64,000 nt of DNA, taken from the NCBI GenBank assembly GCA_025370845.1, contig JAMXFF010000005.1, positions 41,134 through 105,133 of the forward strand. The letters are read 5' to 3'. Positions 1 through 8,062 of this stretch are shown piece by piece. The DNA comes from Laspinema palackyanum D2a. Lineage in GTDB: Bacteria; Cyanobacteriota; Cyanobacteriia; Cyanobacteriales; Laspinemataceae. The translations under genes and the position numbers were made by a program. Position 1 is the stretch's first letter. Every line of letters starts with the position of its first letter. Below the pieces are notes generated by a model, which ran no database searches, had not been told where the DNA came from, and saw only the letters and a program-made list of their open reading frames with translations.

Positions 1-122
1 GGATAACGACTGAAGTCGTTACTACGAACAATTGCCATGACACTGGGATAACGACTGAAGTCGTTACTACGAACAATTGCCATGACACTGGGATAACGAC
101 TGAAGTCGTTACTACGAACAAT
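1..122. repeat. Tandem 45-bp repeat, family A
   Basis: Three direct copies with a 45-bp period begin at 1, 46 and 91; the third is truncated at about 122. The core is a short palindrome (AACGACTGAAGTCGTT) followed by ACTACGAAC. The same core recurs at 38084-38539 and 63345-63545, so this is a dispersed repeat family of this genome. Confidence 0.9.
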
Positions 123-161
123 CTCCCCCACCCTTCCCAACCCCACCCACAGAGGTTCACG

Positions 162-800
162 ATGCGCCAGACCCTAAAATTAGCTCCCCCGGGTCAACCT
201 AACGGTGTTGCGAACAAAGCGGCACCGATCGCTGCTTCTCCACCCTGGGAGGAAGTAGTGGGTGTGAATGCACCGACCCCGGCACAGTTGGATAACATCA
301 AAACTCAGTTAGATTTAGTCTTGCTGGCCCTGGAATGCTTGGCGGACATTGGTTCTGAAGCCATTCTGCGAACAGCAGAAGAGTTGGGACTCGAATCGGT
401 GGTGGCCGATCGCGTCTCATTGTGGCGACTGCGCCAGTCCAATCCCATCCGCAAGAGTCAGGGGGGCCGCAAAAAGCTGGATGTGGAGGAAGCGCGATCG
501 CTGGTGATGATTATTTGTCACTTGGCTAAAACCCACCACGAACTAATCCGGCGTGCAGTGGCCCTGCTGGAACAGCTTACAGAACAAAACCGCCCCCCTC
601 ATGAAGCGTCTATATTAGGCGACTTTATTGATACCTTTTGCAACACCTACCAAGAACGCATGGAAGATGGAGACACCACCTCCCCGGACTTGCTGACTCA
701 CTTAGCCCTCAAACTGCTGATTGATTTACTCTTCTATAGCGGTCCCAGCGGTCATCGGCGGCTATGGTTGGCTTTGCTCGATCGCTCAGTCAGTCGTTAA
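162..800 (+). CDS. DUF3038 domain protein
   Basis: This is a 212-residue soluble protein that I recognise as the cyanobacterial DUF3038 family. Its role is unknown. No signal peptide or membrane segment is visible. The middle (about residues 45-205) is mostly helical, with a basic stretch around RKSQGGRKK. ATG at 162 is preceded by GAGG at a suitable distance. The gene lies 37 bases upstream of a DUF4335 gene on the same strand. These two families are commonly neighbours in cyanobacteria, so a two-gene operon and a shared function are likely. The family call is from memory of the pair, not from a search. Confidence 0.85.
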   Translation: MRQTLKLAPPGQPNGVANKAAPIAASPPWEEVVGVNAPTPAQLDNIKTQLDLVLLALECLADIGSEAILRTAEELGLESVVADRVSLWRLRQSNPIRKSQGGRKKLDVEEARSLVMIICHLAKTHHELIRRAVALLEQLTEQNRPPHEASILGDFIDTFCNTYQERMEDGDTTSPDLLTHLALKLLIDLLFYSGPSGHRRLWLALLDRSVSR

Positions 801-837
801 CCATTCATTTAGCACTATACCCCCTCAAAATTTTCTC

Positions 838-2709
838 ATGCCATCGTTCAATTCTGTTATGCGAAGGTACACGCCCCCCACTTGCACCCTAGAGATTGTG
901 GCAAAAAGCTCCCCTCTCGCCAAGTGGATGGGCAAACCTGTCCTTAAACAATTGCGCTTTCAACTCAGTTTTGATGCGCCGCAATTGCCCGAGGAACAAC
1001 AAGTGACCATTCGCGGCGACGCCCGAGCACTGGATGCCTTGTCTCATGCCGTCACCAATTATGTCCAGGGCTTTTTGCAGGAGTCGCCCCAACGCCTCAA
1101 TGCCACTTATTTTGCTACAGAAGCTGACGCCACCGCTACACCGTCGGAAATCCAAACGGAGATTACCGAACCCACCACACGCTTACAATCTCCTCACCCA
1201 ACCCTAGAGGAAAAACCGTTGGCGGGTTTCCCCACTCCCCCACCGGATCAAGTTTCCTGGAATTCTCAAACCCCTGAACCCATTCTGGGTATTTATTTAA
1301 AACCTCGGGGGTTGCTGGCGCATCAGTTACATTTCGGTGAACTCGCCACCCCAGAATCCGGTCCCCTGGTGAATTTAGGAACGTTGCAATTATTTGACTT
1401 AGCCACGGCCCTAGATTCTGCGGCAGCGGAGGCGATCGCCTTACCGAACTTAGGCGGAGTCGCAGGATTATCCAAGACTCCCCCTTGGCTGGCGATCGCG
1501 GCAATGGCCCTGTTTACCGTCGGCGTCAGTGCCTCCCTATTCAAACTGCTCAATCCCGCTACAGAAGTGGACACGCCCACCGTGGCTCAAAGTCCAGCCG
1601 AACCCTTCCCTGAGCAGAATGTGGAGCCCGTTCCTCCCCCTGTCGTCGCCCCTCCGACAGTTCCCCCCGGGGCAAATCCGGCCCAAAATGGCGTCCAGCC
1701 CCCCCCGAACGGTCAACAGCCTTCCGCCTTACCCCCCACGGCCCCAACTTCGCCTCCAGTGCCTCCGACAGCGCCTCCCGTGGGTCAAACAACTCCTCCA
1801 CCTGCACCCCAAGCAGCACCCACCAGTCCCCCACCGGCATCACCTCCCGTGACATCACCTCCGGTTGCCTCCACACCGAGACCCCTCATGGGTGAAGGGC
1901 GGCAGAGTGGTTTGCAGATGCCACCGGCTGGATCAGCCCCCCAACGCCCCCAAGTCGAGTTGGAAATTACTCCCGACGATTCCGATCCGATTCCCCCCAT
2001 GCGTCCGATGCCCTCCCTCGCAGACGAGCCCATCCCAGAACCCCCGGATTGGGATGCACTGATGGCACAAAGGGGAAATTCTACTGCTGCACCGGAACCG
2101 AGTTTCGCACCTATGCCAACGACACCGGAACGGGTCACAACTCCGGCAGAAACCCAACCCGCTTCTCCTCCAGAAACCCGCCAAGAAGGCAATCCCGCCC
2201 CAGGAGCATCACCCAATCGGTCCCCCCTGGATGATGCACCGCCTCCCCTGCCCAATGTGCGCCTAGATTCGTTGGCAGGGGTCCCGCAAGCAGCGGAGGA
2301 GAGTCTGGTATCGGAAGCCGAAGGGATTGATGCGATCGCCCTAAAAGCACCTCCGACTGAGTTACCCGAGTCGGAATCAAGTGCTGGGGATGTCCCCCAA
2401 GAAAGTGCCACCCGCACTCAATCCATCTTTGAGGACCCGCCCCAACTCGCAGAAGCCAAGAGTTATTTCCAAGACACCTGGCAACCTCCCGAAGGGTTTA
2501 AGGACAAGTTGGAATATGTCCTCACCCTCAATCCCGACGGTTCGATTCAGCAAATCGTCCCCCTGGGAATTGCCTCGGGAACCCACATCGATATTAGTGG
2601 GGTACCGTTGCAAGGGACTCCCTTTGTCTCGCCCTTACCCGAGGCCCAGTCTCTACAAATTCGCGTAGTCCTCGAACCCGATGGTCGGGTCTTGACTTTT
2701 GCCCAATAA
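838..2709 (+). CDS. DUF4335 membrane protein with proline-rich linker
   Basis: The ATG at 838 gives 623 residues; an in-frame upstream start at 721 would overlap the DUF3038 gene and is less likely. The N-terminal about 200 residues (starting around MRRYTPPTCTLEI) match the cyanobacterial DUF4335 family. One transmembrane helix follows near residues 215-240 (WLAIAAMALFTVGVSASLF). Next comes a very proline-rich, low-complexity linker of roughly 300 residues. The compact C-terminal part (about residues 555-620) contains 'LEYVLTLNPDGSIQQIVPLG'. The architecture resembles an envelope-spanning protein with a cytoplasmic head, a single anchor and a long extended periplasmic arm. Function is unknown. 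The proline-rich arm produces long antisense open frames that are not genes. Confidence 0.85.
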   Translation: MPSFNSVMRRYTPPTCTLEIVAKSSPLAKWMGKPVLKQLRFQLSFDAPQLPEEQQVTIRGDARALDALSHAVTNYVQGFLQESPQRLNATYFATEADATATPSEIQTEITEPTTRLQSPHPTLEEKPLAGFPTPPPDQVSWNSQTPEPILGIYLKPRGLLAHQLHFGELATPESGPLVNLGTLQLFDLATALDSAAAEAIALPNLGGVAGLSKTPPWLAIAAMALFTVGVSASLFKLLNPATEVDTPTVAQSPAEPFPEQNVEPVPPPVVAPPTVPPGANPAQNGVQPPPNGQQPSALPPTAPTSPPVPPTAPPVGQTTPPPAPQAAPTSPPPASPPVTSPPVASTPRPLMGEGRQSGLQMPPAGSAPQRPQVELEITPDDSDPIPPMRPMPSLADEPIPEPPDWDALMAQRGNSTAAPEPSFAPMPTTPERVTTPAETQPASPPETRQEGNPAPGASPNRSPLDDAPPPLPNVRLDSLAGVPQAAEESLVSEAEGIDAIALKAPPTELPESESSAGDVPQESATRTQSIFEDPPQLAEAKSYFQDTWQPPEGFKDKLEYVLTLNPDGSIQQIVPLGIASGTHIDISGVPLQGTPFVSPLPEAQSLQIRVVLEPDGRVLTFAQ

Positions 2710-2736
2710 TTTGGGATAGTTAAAAGTTATTTGGAA

Positions 2737-2779
2737 ATCGGGAGATTGACCTCAGTCGGGTCAGTCTCCCGATTTTTTT
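2737..2779 (+). terminator. Rho-independent terminator after DUF4335 gene
   Basis: A 15-base-pair stem (arms 2737-2751 and 2759-2773, one G-T mismatch) with a 7-base loop is followed by six T residues. It lies 28 bases past the DUF4335 stop codon. Confidence 0.85.
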
Positions 2780-2896
2780 GGGAATTTGGGAATTAATACA
2801 AAACTTTACATTCATTTAATTTACATTTTTTCAGACAAAATTTACAAGATATAGCGGTTCCAGAAGTCATGAGCTACAGATGTCATTAATTATGAA

Positions 2897-2951
2897 GGAG
2901 TGCGAGCATCTTGCTCGCTTTCTGAAATAGCGAGCAAGATGCTCGCACTCC
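2897..2951. repeat. Palindromic repeat GGAGTGCGAGCATCTTGCTC
   Basis: This is a near-perfect inverted repeat whose arms start GGAGTGCGAGCATCTTGCTC, separated by a short loop. A half-length version (GGAGTGCGAGCATCTTGCTCGCACTCC, here split as two overlapping arms) occurs near 38050-38077. It is a dispersed hairpin element, with no coding content. Confidence 0.8.
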
Positions 2952-3009
2952 AAAAGGCTTTACCTGAGAACAGTGGGAATCGCTATAAACCAAACCAGCA
3001 CCCTCAAGG

Positions 3010-3083
3010 GTGCTGGTTTCTCTTCAGCCTGCGGAGGCAGGCTTCGTCCGTGTAGCCCCACCCTTTAGGGTGCGGGTTCTTTT
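3010..3083. repeat. Dispersed repeat family C, copy 1
   Basis: The element carries CCTGCGGAGGCAGGCTTCGT, then GTAGCCCCACCCTTTAGGGT and a GCGGGTT tail. Related copies lie at 54996-55066 and 61611-61673, the latter two directly after gene ends. Its internal ACCC...GGGT hairpin followed by T residues could act as a weak terminator. Confidence 0.75.
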
Positions 3084-3216
3084 GCCAAAAAATAATGCAA
3101 ATTAAATATACAAAAATCCTCAATCTGAAAATTCTTTCAAAAAAACTAGGGGGTGAGGGGTGACACCCCCCATCGACCGTGTTATATTTAATTCTGTAGA
3201 TGCACCCTGATGGCAA

Positions 3217-3245
3217 GCGCCCAAGCTTTTGGGCGTTTTTTTTTG
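3217..3245 (+). terminator. Orphan rho-independent terminator
   Basis: The stem CGCCCAA/TTGGGCG (3218-3224 and 3229-3235) is followed by ten T residues. No gene ends just upstream on the plus strand; the nearest is the DUF4335 stop about 500 bases away, which has its own terminator. It may end an unannotated small RNA transcribed from about 3080-3200. Confidence 0.6.
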
Positions 3246-3329
3246 TCTAAAATTAGGCAGGGGTAGGAGTGGAGGGGAAACCAGGAGTAGGTTTTTTACC
3301 TGAGAGGGGATTTGCCTACCATTTAACAG

Positions 3330-3764
3330 CACCTCCGGTCCCCTCCCCTTGGCAAGGGGAGGGTTAGGGTGGGGTCCTCTTGACTGGCGCAAGCAAGTCA
3401 CGAACAAAGAAATGCACCTCCGGTCCCCTCCCCTTGGCAAGGGGAGGGTTAGGGTGGGGTCCTCTTGACTGGCGCAAGCAAGTCAAGAGCAATGTGTGGG
3501 TAGAGGGTGTCGGCGGTGACTGGCGTAAGCAAGTCACGAAGAAAGAGGTTTCCACACCCTCCATACAGGCGCTTAAACCCGAAAGACTGCGTGAGGTGGC
3601 GATCGCCACTTCACGAAAACCCCACCCTAACCCTCCCCTTGCCAAGGGGAGGGGACCGGAGGTATTGCGATCGCCCCTCCGGTGACATCAAACCGGGTAA
3701 AAGGGAATCGCCCAAGAAGAACCCCACCCTAACCCTCCCCTTGCCAAGGGGAGGGGACCGGAAG
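3330..3764. repeat. Cluster of family B palindromic repeats (four copies)
   Basis: Copies of CCTCCGGTCCCCTCCCCTTG + GCAAGGGGAGGGTTAGGGTG lie at about 3330-3375 and 3415-3460 in one orientation and at about 3619-3663 and 3721-3764 in the other. Short GACTGGCG(C/T)AAGCAAGTC palindromes lie between them. The stretch 2780-3840 holds only repeats and the orphan terminator; no gene was found. Confidence 0.85.
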
Positions 3765-3840
3765 TGCCCCTCCGGTGACATCAAACCCGGTAAAATCGGG
3801 AAACCTGAGATTAACCCCTGGTTTTATCCCCCCGCGATTT

Positions 3841-4956
3841 ATGATTGCCATTGAAGAAGTCGTGAATGCGCTTGATCGCCAAGAGTATCGAGAAGCGGCA
3901 AAATTACTCAAAGCCCTCCGTGACGAATCACCCCAGAATCCTTGGGTGGGGTTTTATGTGGGGCGCTATTATGAAGAAACCGGGAAACTGGATCAGGCAG
4001 AGAAAGCCTATCGACGGGTATTGCGAGACATTACCAATCCCAAGATTGTTTCTCAGGCGCGGCAGGGGTTAAAGCGCCTTGAAACCCGACCTAAAGAACG
4101 AGTTAAGGAGGCGATCGCCCAAGTCAAAAGTGATCCATCCCAGCTTAAACCCGGGTTGCTGGTGATAGAACCGATTGATGTGGCACTAAGAAGCGAACTG
4201 GTGGTCAAGTTTGCCCGGATTATGCAGCTACAACCCTATAACGCTAAACTGTTGCTGCCAACGAGAACCTGGCGGATGTACCGAACAGGGGCGATCGGGG
4301 AATTGCGCGTGTTTGTCTCGGAACTGCGACAAGCGGGAATCCATTGTTTTTGTGCCACTTTAGAGGAAATTAAGCAAGTGCGGGTGTTTCGCATCAGTCA
4401 TTTTGAAGCAATTTCGCCCCAGGCGGTAGTGATTTGCAAAGACGAGAGCGATCGCGTGGGTCAAATCGCCTTTAATTGGTCCGAAGTCAGCCAACAAGTT
4501 GAAGGCAACCTCCCCATTTTCAAACAAGTTGCCGTGGAAAACCATCGCCGCACGGAAGTCACTTATAAACAAGAAATGCACGAATATGTCGGCATGAAAG
4601 ACTTGCACATACCCGGGAGAGGCTGCATCCTGCGTCTGTGCGAAGAACATTATCAATTTGATAAAGGATATGCCTTCATTCCGGGACAAGACAACTCGGG
4701 GAAAAAGCAAAAATACAGCATTGACAGCATGAGTATGCACTTAAAATGGCAAACCCTGATTAAAGTCCTCAAACAACACCTGTCAGAAGTCCCCACCTGG
4801 ACCGACTTTACCCCCTTCGCCGAAACCACCCTTGCCGAAGTGGATATGCTAGAGCGCATCCCCTCTCACATTCATCTGTTCAGAGTGCAACCGAGTCCCT
4901 GGGACCCGGCTTTTCACTTGTATAGCAGCCTAGTTTTTCTCAAACCCTATTTGTAA
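3841..4956 (+). CDS. TPR-repeat protein, function unknown
   Basis: The ATG at 3841 gives 371 residues. An upstream in-frame start at 3775 lies in repeat DNA and adds an unconvincing leader. Residues 1-75 form about two tetratricopeptide-like helical hairpins (EEVVNALDRQEYREAAKLLK; WVGFYVGRYYEETGKLDQAE). The rest is a conserved-looking alpha/beta region without a motif I can name ('LLVIEPIDVALRSELVVKFA', 'HIPGRGCILRLCEEHYQFD'). No signal peptide or membrane helix is visible. TPRs suggest a protein-protein interaction role. It stands alone, flanked on both sides by repeat-rich DNA. Confidence 0.8.
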   Translation: MIAIEEVVNALDRQEYREAAKLLKALRDESPQNPWVGFYVGRYYEETGKLDQAEKAYRRVLRDITNPKIVSQARQGLKRLETRPKERVKEAIAQVKSDPSQLKPGLLVIEPIDVALRSELVVKFARIMQLQPYNAKLLLPTRTWRMYRTGAIGELRVFVSELRQAGIHCFCATLEEIKQVRVFRISHFEAISPQAVVICKDESDRVGQIAFNWSEVSQQVEGNLPIFKQVAVENHRRTEVTYKQEMHEYVGMKDLHIPGRGCILRLCEEHYQFDKGYAFIPGQDNSGKKQKYSIDSMSMHLKWQTLIKVLKQHLSEVPTWTDFTPFAETTLAEVDMLERIPSHIHLFRVQPSPWDPAFHLYSSLVFLKPYL

Positions 4957-5046
4957 GGGAAGGACAGAGTTAGGACAAGAAACCGGAAACCTTACAAAGG
5001 TAGGGTTTTTACACTCATGGTGATTTCCTTTTCCTTACGGGAACAG

Positions 5047-5332
5047 CATCTCCGGTCCCCTCCCCTTAGCAAGGGGAGGGTTAGGGTGGGGTTCTTCTGA
5101 CGTGCGATACCAGGGTAGGTTTTATTCATCTCCAGTCCCCTCCCCTTGGCAAGGGGAGGGTTAGGGTGGGGTTCTTCTGACGTGCGATCGCACGTCACGA
5201 TAGAAATGGTAGGACTAGCCTCCATACAGGCGTAATCGCTGGAAAGAGTGCATGACGTGGCGGTAAGCGGAGCTATCCCGTAGGGAATCGCCACGTCAAG
5301 AGGACCCCACCCTAACCCTCCCCTTGCCAAGG
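5047..5332. repeat. Family B repeats, last copy cut by an IS
   Basis: Direct copies lie at about 5047-5092 and 5128-5173. An inverted copy starts at about 5304 and stops at CCAAGG (5332), where the ISAs1-family element begins. No gene lies between the TPR stop (4956) and the IS. Confidence 0.8.
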
Positions 5333-5510
5333 TAGGGCTGTTTCATTCTAACAAAACATAGAGGGAGTAACGACCGTAAAATCAATAGCTAGAGCGAGAA
5401 TGAAGCCCAGAAGAATAGAAAATTTCACAAAGTAACCCTAGCTAAAAACGAGTTCTTCGCTATAGCTTTAGAGGAAAGAGCAGGTAGAATGGATAATAGG
5501 TCCGTAAATA

Positions 5511-6602
5511 TTACACAAGAACTAACAATCGCTCATGGCGATGAGCCAGCCAGCGTTGCCCCTCAGTAATTGAGTCAAAACCTAAAAATCGGAAAAGATT
5601 CATCCCTATAGTTTTGAGGACCGACAAGTTGGTGGCGGCTTGATTCTGATGAATGGGCGATGAATCTTCCTGTAAAACTACATCTTTTGGCCAATGCAAC
5701 TGGTTTTCAATGCACCAATGACCTTGAATTTTTTCGGTAAAAACTTGGGCATTCTCTTGCCGACTACACAAGTAATAAGCCAGATTGTAATAAGGTTCAT
5801 CATGACCTCGGGTGCCCTTTCGTTCTACCTGAACAAATACTAGAGGGTCTGGCCAGTTCGATTTGATGAATTTATTCACCGGAAATACAGACAGAGTTCG
5901 GGTAATATGACGACCATGACTTTGTTCTCTAGTCTGATTTATACTCAAGGGCTTTGACTGACCTGCTATATTCTCAAGTTCCTGATATAGTTTAGGCTGA
6001 TTTTTCTTGACTGAGACCAGGTAATCATGCCCCTTGTCTCGAATTATTTTCAGGGTTTGTTTTTGGCAATGGAGAGCGTCTAAGGTCAAAACCTGGCTAT
6101 CAAAAGGCAGGTTTTTGACGATTTCTCTAGCGCAATGAATTTCAGATTCTTTTTTGCTTTCCAGTTTATTTAGGGAAAATACCAATTTTTGCTCTTGACA
6201 AAAAGCGGAGACAATAGAGACAAAATTTTGCTGATTGTTTTGGTATTCTTGAACAGTAGAGCGGATACTTTTTCCATCAATTGCCACCCAATTTTCCAAA
6301 ATATTTTCCGGGGGAAGTTGAGCAGCCCATTGATTAAAAATGGCTATCAAACAAGCATTATTAATACCTTCCATTACTCTTCTGATTGTGGAGTAAGATG
6401 GCACTCTTTTTTTGGCTAAAGAGTAATATTTTGTCAGACTTGACCGATTAAATTTAGCAAAATCCCCCAAAGCGCGATAGCCCCTATGGCCGTTCATAAG
6501 TCCCAAGATAATGATGAGTAGAATGAACCAGAGTGGATGTCTTGTGCCTTGGGGCCGTCGAAAGTCCTTGACTTGTTTTAGTAAATCGATTAAAATAGAC
6601 AT
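5511..6602 (-). CDS. ISAs1-family DDE transposase
   Basis: This 363-residue protein has the ISAs1 layout. The N-terminal region 'DFRRPQGTRHPLWFILLIII' is followed by 'GHRGYRALGDFAK'. The catalytic acids fit 'WVAIDGKSIR' (first D), 'LTLDALHCQ' (second D) and 'LQEDSS' (E). The length is normal for the family and no frameshift is seen, so the enzyme may be active. ATG at 6602 lies just downstream (on the minus strand) of a 12-bp hairpin that could block read-through from neighbouring promoters. Confidence 0.93.
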   Translation of the reverse strand: MSILIDLLKQVKDFRRPQGTRHPLWFILLIIILGLMNGHRGYRALGDFAKFNRSSLTKYYSLAKKRVPSYSTIRRVMEGINNACLIAIFNQWAAQLPPENILENWVAIDGKSIRSTVQEYQNNQQNFVSIVSAFCQEQKLVFSLNKLESKKESEIHCAREIVKNLPFDSQVLTLDALHCQKQTLKIIRDKGHDYLVSVKKNQPKLYQELENIAGQSKPLSINQTREQSHGRHITRTLSVFPVNKFIKSNWPDPLVFVQVERKGTRGHDEPYYNLAYYLCSRQENAQVFTEKIQGHWCIENQLHWPKDVVLQEDSSPIHQNQAATNLSVLKTIGMNLFRFLGFDSITEGQRWLAHRHERLLVLV

Positions 6603-6615
6603 GATTTAAAAAAAT

Positions 6616-6654
6616 AAGGCGTTCTCTTCCATTTTACATCAGAGAGAACGCCTT
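6616..6654 (-). promoter_or_regulatory. Hairpin upstream of the transposase gene
   Basis: The stem AAGGCGTTCTCT/AGAGAACGCCTT (6616-6627 and 6643-6654) lies between the right IS end and the transposase start. Such fold-back structures are known in insertion sequences to limit transposase expression from outside promoters. The role here is inferred. Confidence 0.55.
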
Positions 6655-6846
6655 TCCTTTTCTCGATTGCCCTTTAGAATGAAACAGCCCTACCTTCTTA
6701 AGGGGGGCTTTTCCAATTCGGCAAAAGTTCTGCATTAGAAGTTTTTTATGGAAATCCCTAAACAGAATTGTCAAGAGTTTCTCAGGAATTCGCTCTTACT
6801 AAAGATAAGGCTTTACCGATCATAATTGGCTCACTTTAAGAGAGGA

Positions 6847-7917
6847 TTATTTCCTTTTCAATTCTTCCAACATCGCAGAATAGGCGGGCTTAGGACGATA
6901 GGACTCGTCAAAAATTAAGGGGGCTTTCCCTCCCGTAAACCCGGTCAACCAAGTATGGCGATCGGTAAATCCCCATGTCAGCAGGGCTTTACAGTTCGAT
7001 GCCTCTAGGCAAATATTTAGAAAATCCCGGTACATTTCACCTTGTGCGGCTAATTGCTCCTCTTGGGTACCGCTAAACTGATTAATCGGCACATCCATCT
7101 CCGTAAACATCACATCTAAACCCAATTCGGCATAGCGCTTCATATTCTCAGCCACTTCTTGGGAGTCTTTTGCCGATAAAAAGCCGATGTGGGTTTGGAA
7201 CCCGATCGCATCTAGGGGTGCACCACCTTCCAGGAGTGATTTTGCTAACAGATAAAAGGAATCCGATTTAGAGTTGAGTCCTTCCCCATAGTCATTAATA
7301 TATAAAAGGGCATCGGGATCGGCTTCATGAGTCCAACGCAGGGCTATGTCAATATATTCCGGTCCAATGGTTTTATACCAGATGGTTTCTCTAAAGGTTC
7401 CATCGGCTTCTACAGGTTCATTGACCACATCCCAAGCATAAATCTGACCCCGATAGTGACCGACTACCGTCTGAATGTGATCATGGAGAATGGACAGGAG
7501 TTCTTCCCGGGAAAAATTACCCTCCACAACCCAACTGGGGAGGGCGTGAAACCACACCAGTGCATGACCAATGACCTTTATATCGTGTTCTTTAGCAAAA
7601 TTGACAATCTCATCGGCTACGCTAAAATCATAGCGATCGCGCTCTGGATGCACTGGAGCAAATTTCAGATGATGCTCGGGCATGATGATATTATATTCAC
7701 GGGCCAGGACCTCTCGATAGATCGGCTCGTTTTTTAAGGGGCGAGGTCTGACGGCAGTTCCAATTAAAAAGTCCCGCTTTGCTGCCAGCGATCGCAGGGA
7801 TTCTGTTGCGGACTCGCTGCGAGGGGGTTCTGGAGTGGTGGCGGTACTTGTGGTGGCGATCGCGAAGACGATCGCCACCATCACCAGAATATATGCGAGG
7901 AAGGAACGGACTTTCAT
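6847..7917 (-). CDS. Endo-1,4-beta-xylanase, glycoside hydrolase family 10
   Basis: This 356-residue secreted enzyme is predicted to hydrolyse beta-1,4-xylan or a related glycan with retention. Residues 1-26 are a signal peptide (MKVRSFLAYILVMVAIVFAI). The GH10 barrel follows directly with no extra carbohydrate-binding module. The acid/base is E167 in WDVVNEP and the nucleophile is E273 in FTEMDVP. The family hallmark HALVWF (residues 118-123) is present. The usual ENxMKW segment is altered to PEHHLKFAP, so substrate preference may differ. The length is typical for a single-domain GH10. It is monocistronic, between purB and an IS. Secreted xylanases are uncommon in phototrophs; acquisition by transfer is possible but base composition looks ordinary. 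Confidence 0.9.
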   Translation of the reverse strand: MKVRSFLAYILVMVAIVFAIATTSTATTPEPPRSESATESLRSLAAKRDFLIGTAVRPRPLKNEPIYREVLAREYNIIMPEHHLKFAPVHPERDRYDFSVADEIVNFAKEHDIKVIGHALVWFHALPSWVVEGNFSREELLSILHDHIQTVVGHYRGQIYAWDVVNEPVEADGTFRETIWYKTIGPEYIDIALRWTHEADPDALLYINDYGEGLNSKSDSFYLLAKSLLEGGAPLDAIGFQTHIGFLSAKDSQEVAENMKRYAELGLDVMFTEMDVPINQFSGTQEEQLAAQGEMYRDFLNICLEASNCKALLTWGFTDRHTWLTGFTGGKAPLIFDESYRPKPAYSAMLEELKRK

Positions 7918-7994
7918 GATGCGACCTCTATCCGATGATAATACTTAATAACAAACCACCAACGACAAATAACCCATGACCAAAAGCACTCCCC

Positions 7995-8055
7995 ATCAAG
8001 GACGAAGGATGAACAGAACTCTTCAGTCTTCTATTCATCCCTTCGCTTCCTTGAG
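7995..8055 (-). terminator. Imperfect hairpin between purB and the xylanase
   Basis: Long imperfect arms (TCAAGGACGAAGGATGAACAGA against TCTATTCATCCCTTCGCTTC, each shown in part) fold into a stem just past the purB stop. There is no strong T run, so the terminator role is tentative. Confidence 0.4.
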
Positions 8056-8062
8056 GCGGGTT

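Larger units (their letters stand above)
5333..6692. mobile_element. ISAs1-family insertion sequence, about 1.36 kb
   Basis: Perfect 19-bp terminal inverted repeats (TAGGGCTGTTTCATTCTAA at 5333-5351 and its complement at 6674-6692) enclose a full-length transposase gene on the minus strand. The inverted match continues outward for AAGG/CCTT. The left flank is a truncated family B repeat, while the right flank is a different palindrome (CCTTCTTAAGGGGGG). No 8-10 bp target duplication is visible, so the element may have recombined after insertion. Confidence 0.9.

Noticed and set aside
1785..2417. 210-residue minus-strand open frame inside the DUF4335 gene
   Set aside because: It is antisense to the proline-rich linker; GC-rich Pro codons remove stops on the other strand. 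It has Gly/Ser/Ala-rich low complexity and no start signal.
3004..3854. Several overlapping 60-115 residue open frames on both strands
   Set aside because: All lie in family B and C repeats, their translations mirror one another between strands, and none has a ribosome-binding site.
4360..4740. 126-residue minus-strand frame in the TPR gene
   Set aside because: It is a shadow of the well-supported plus-strand gene.
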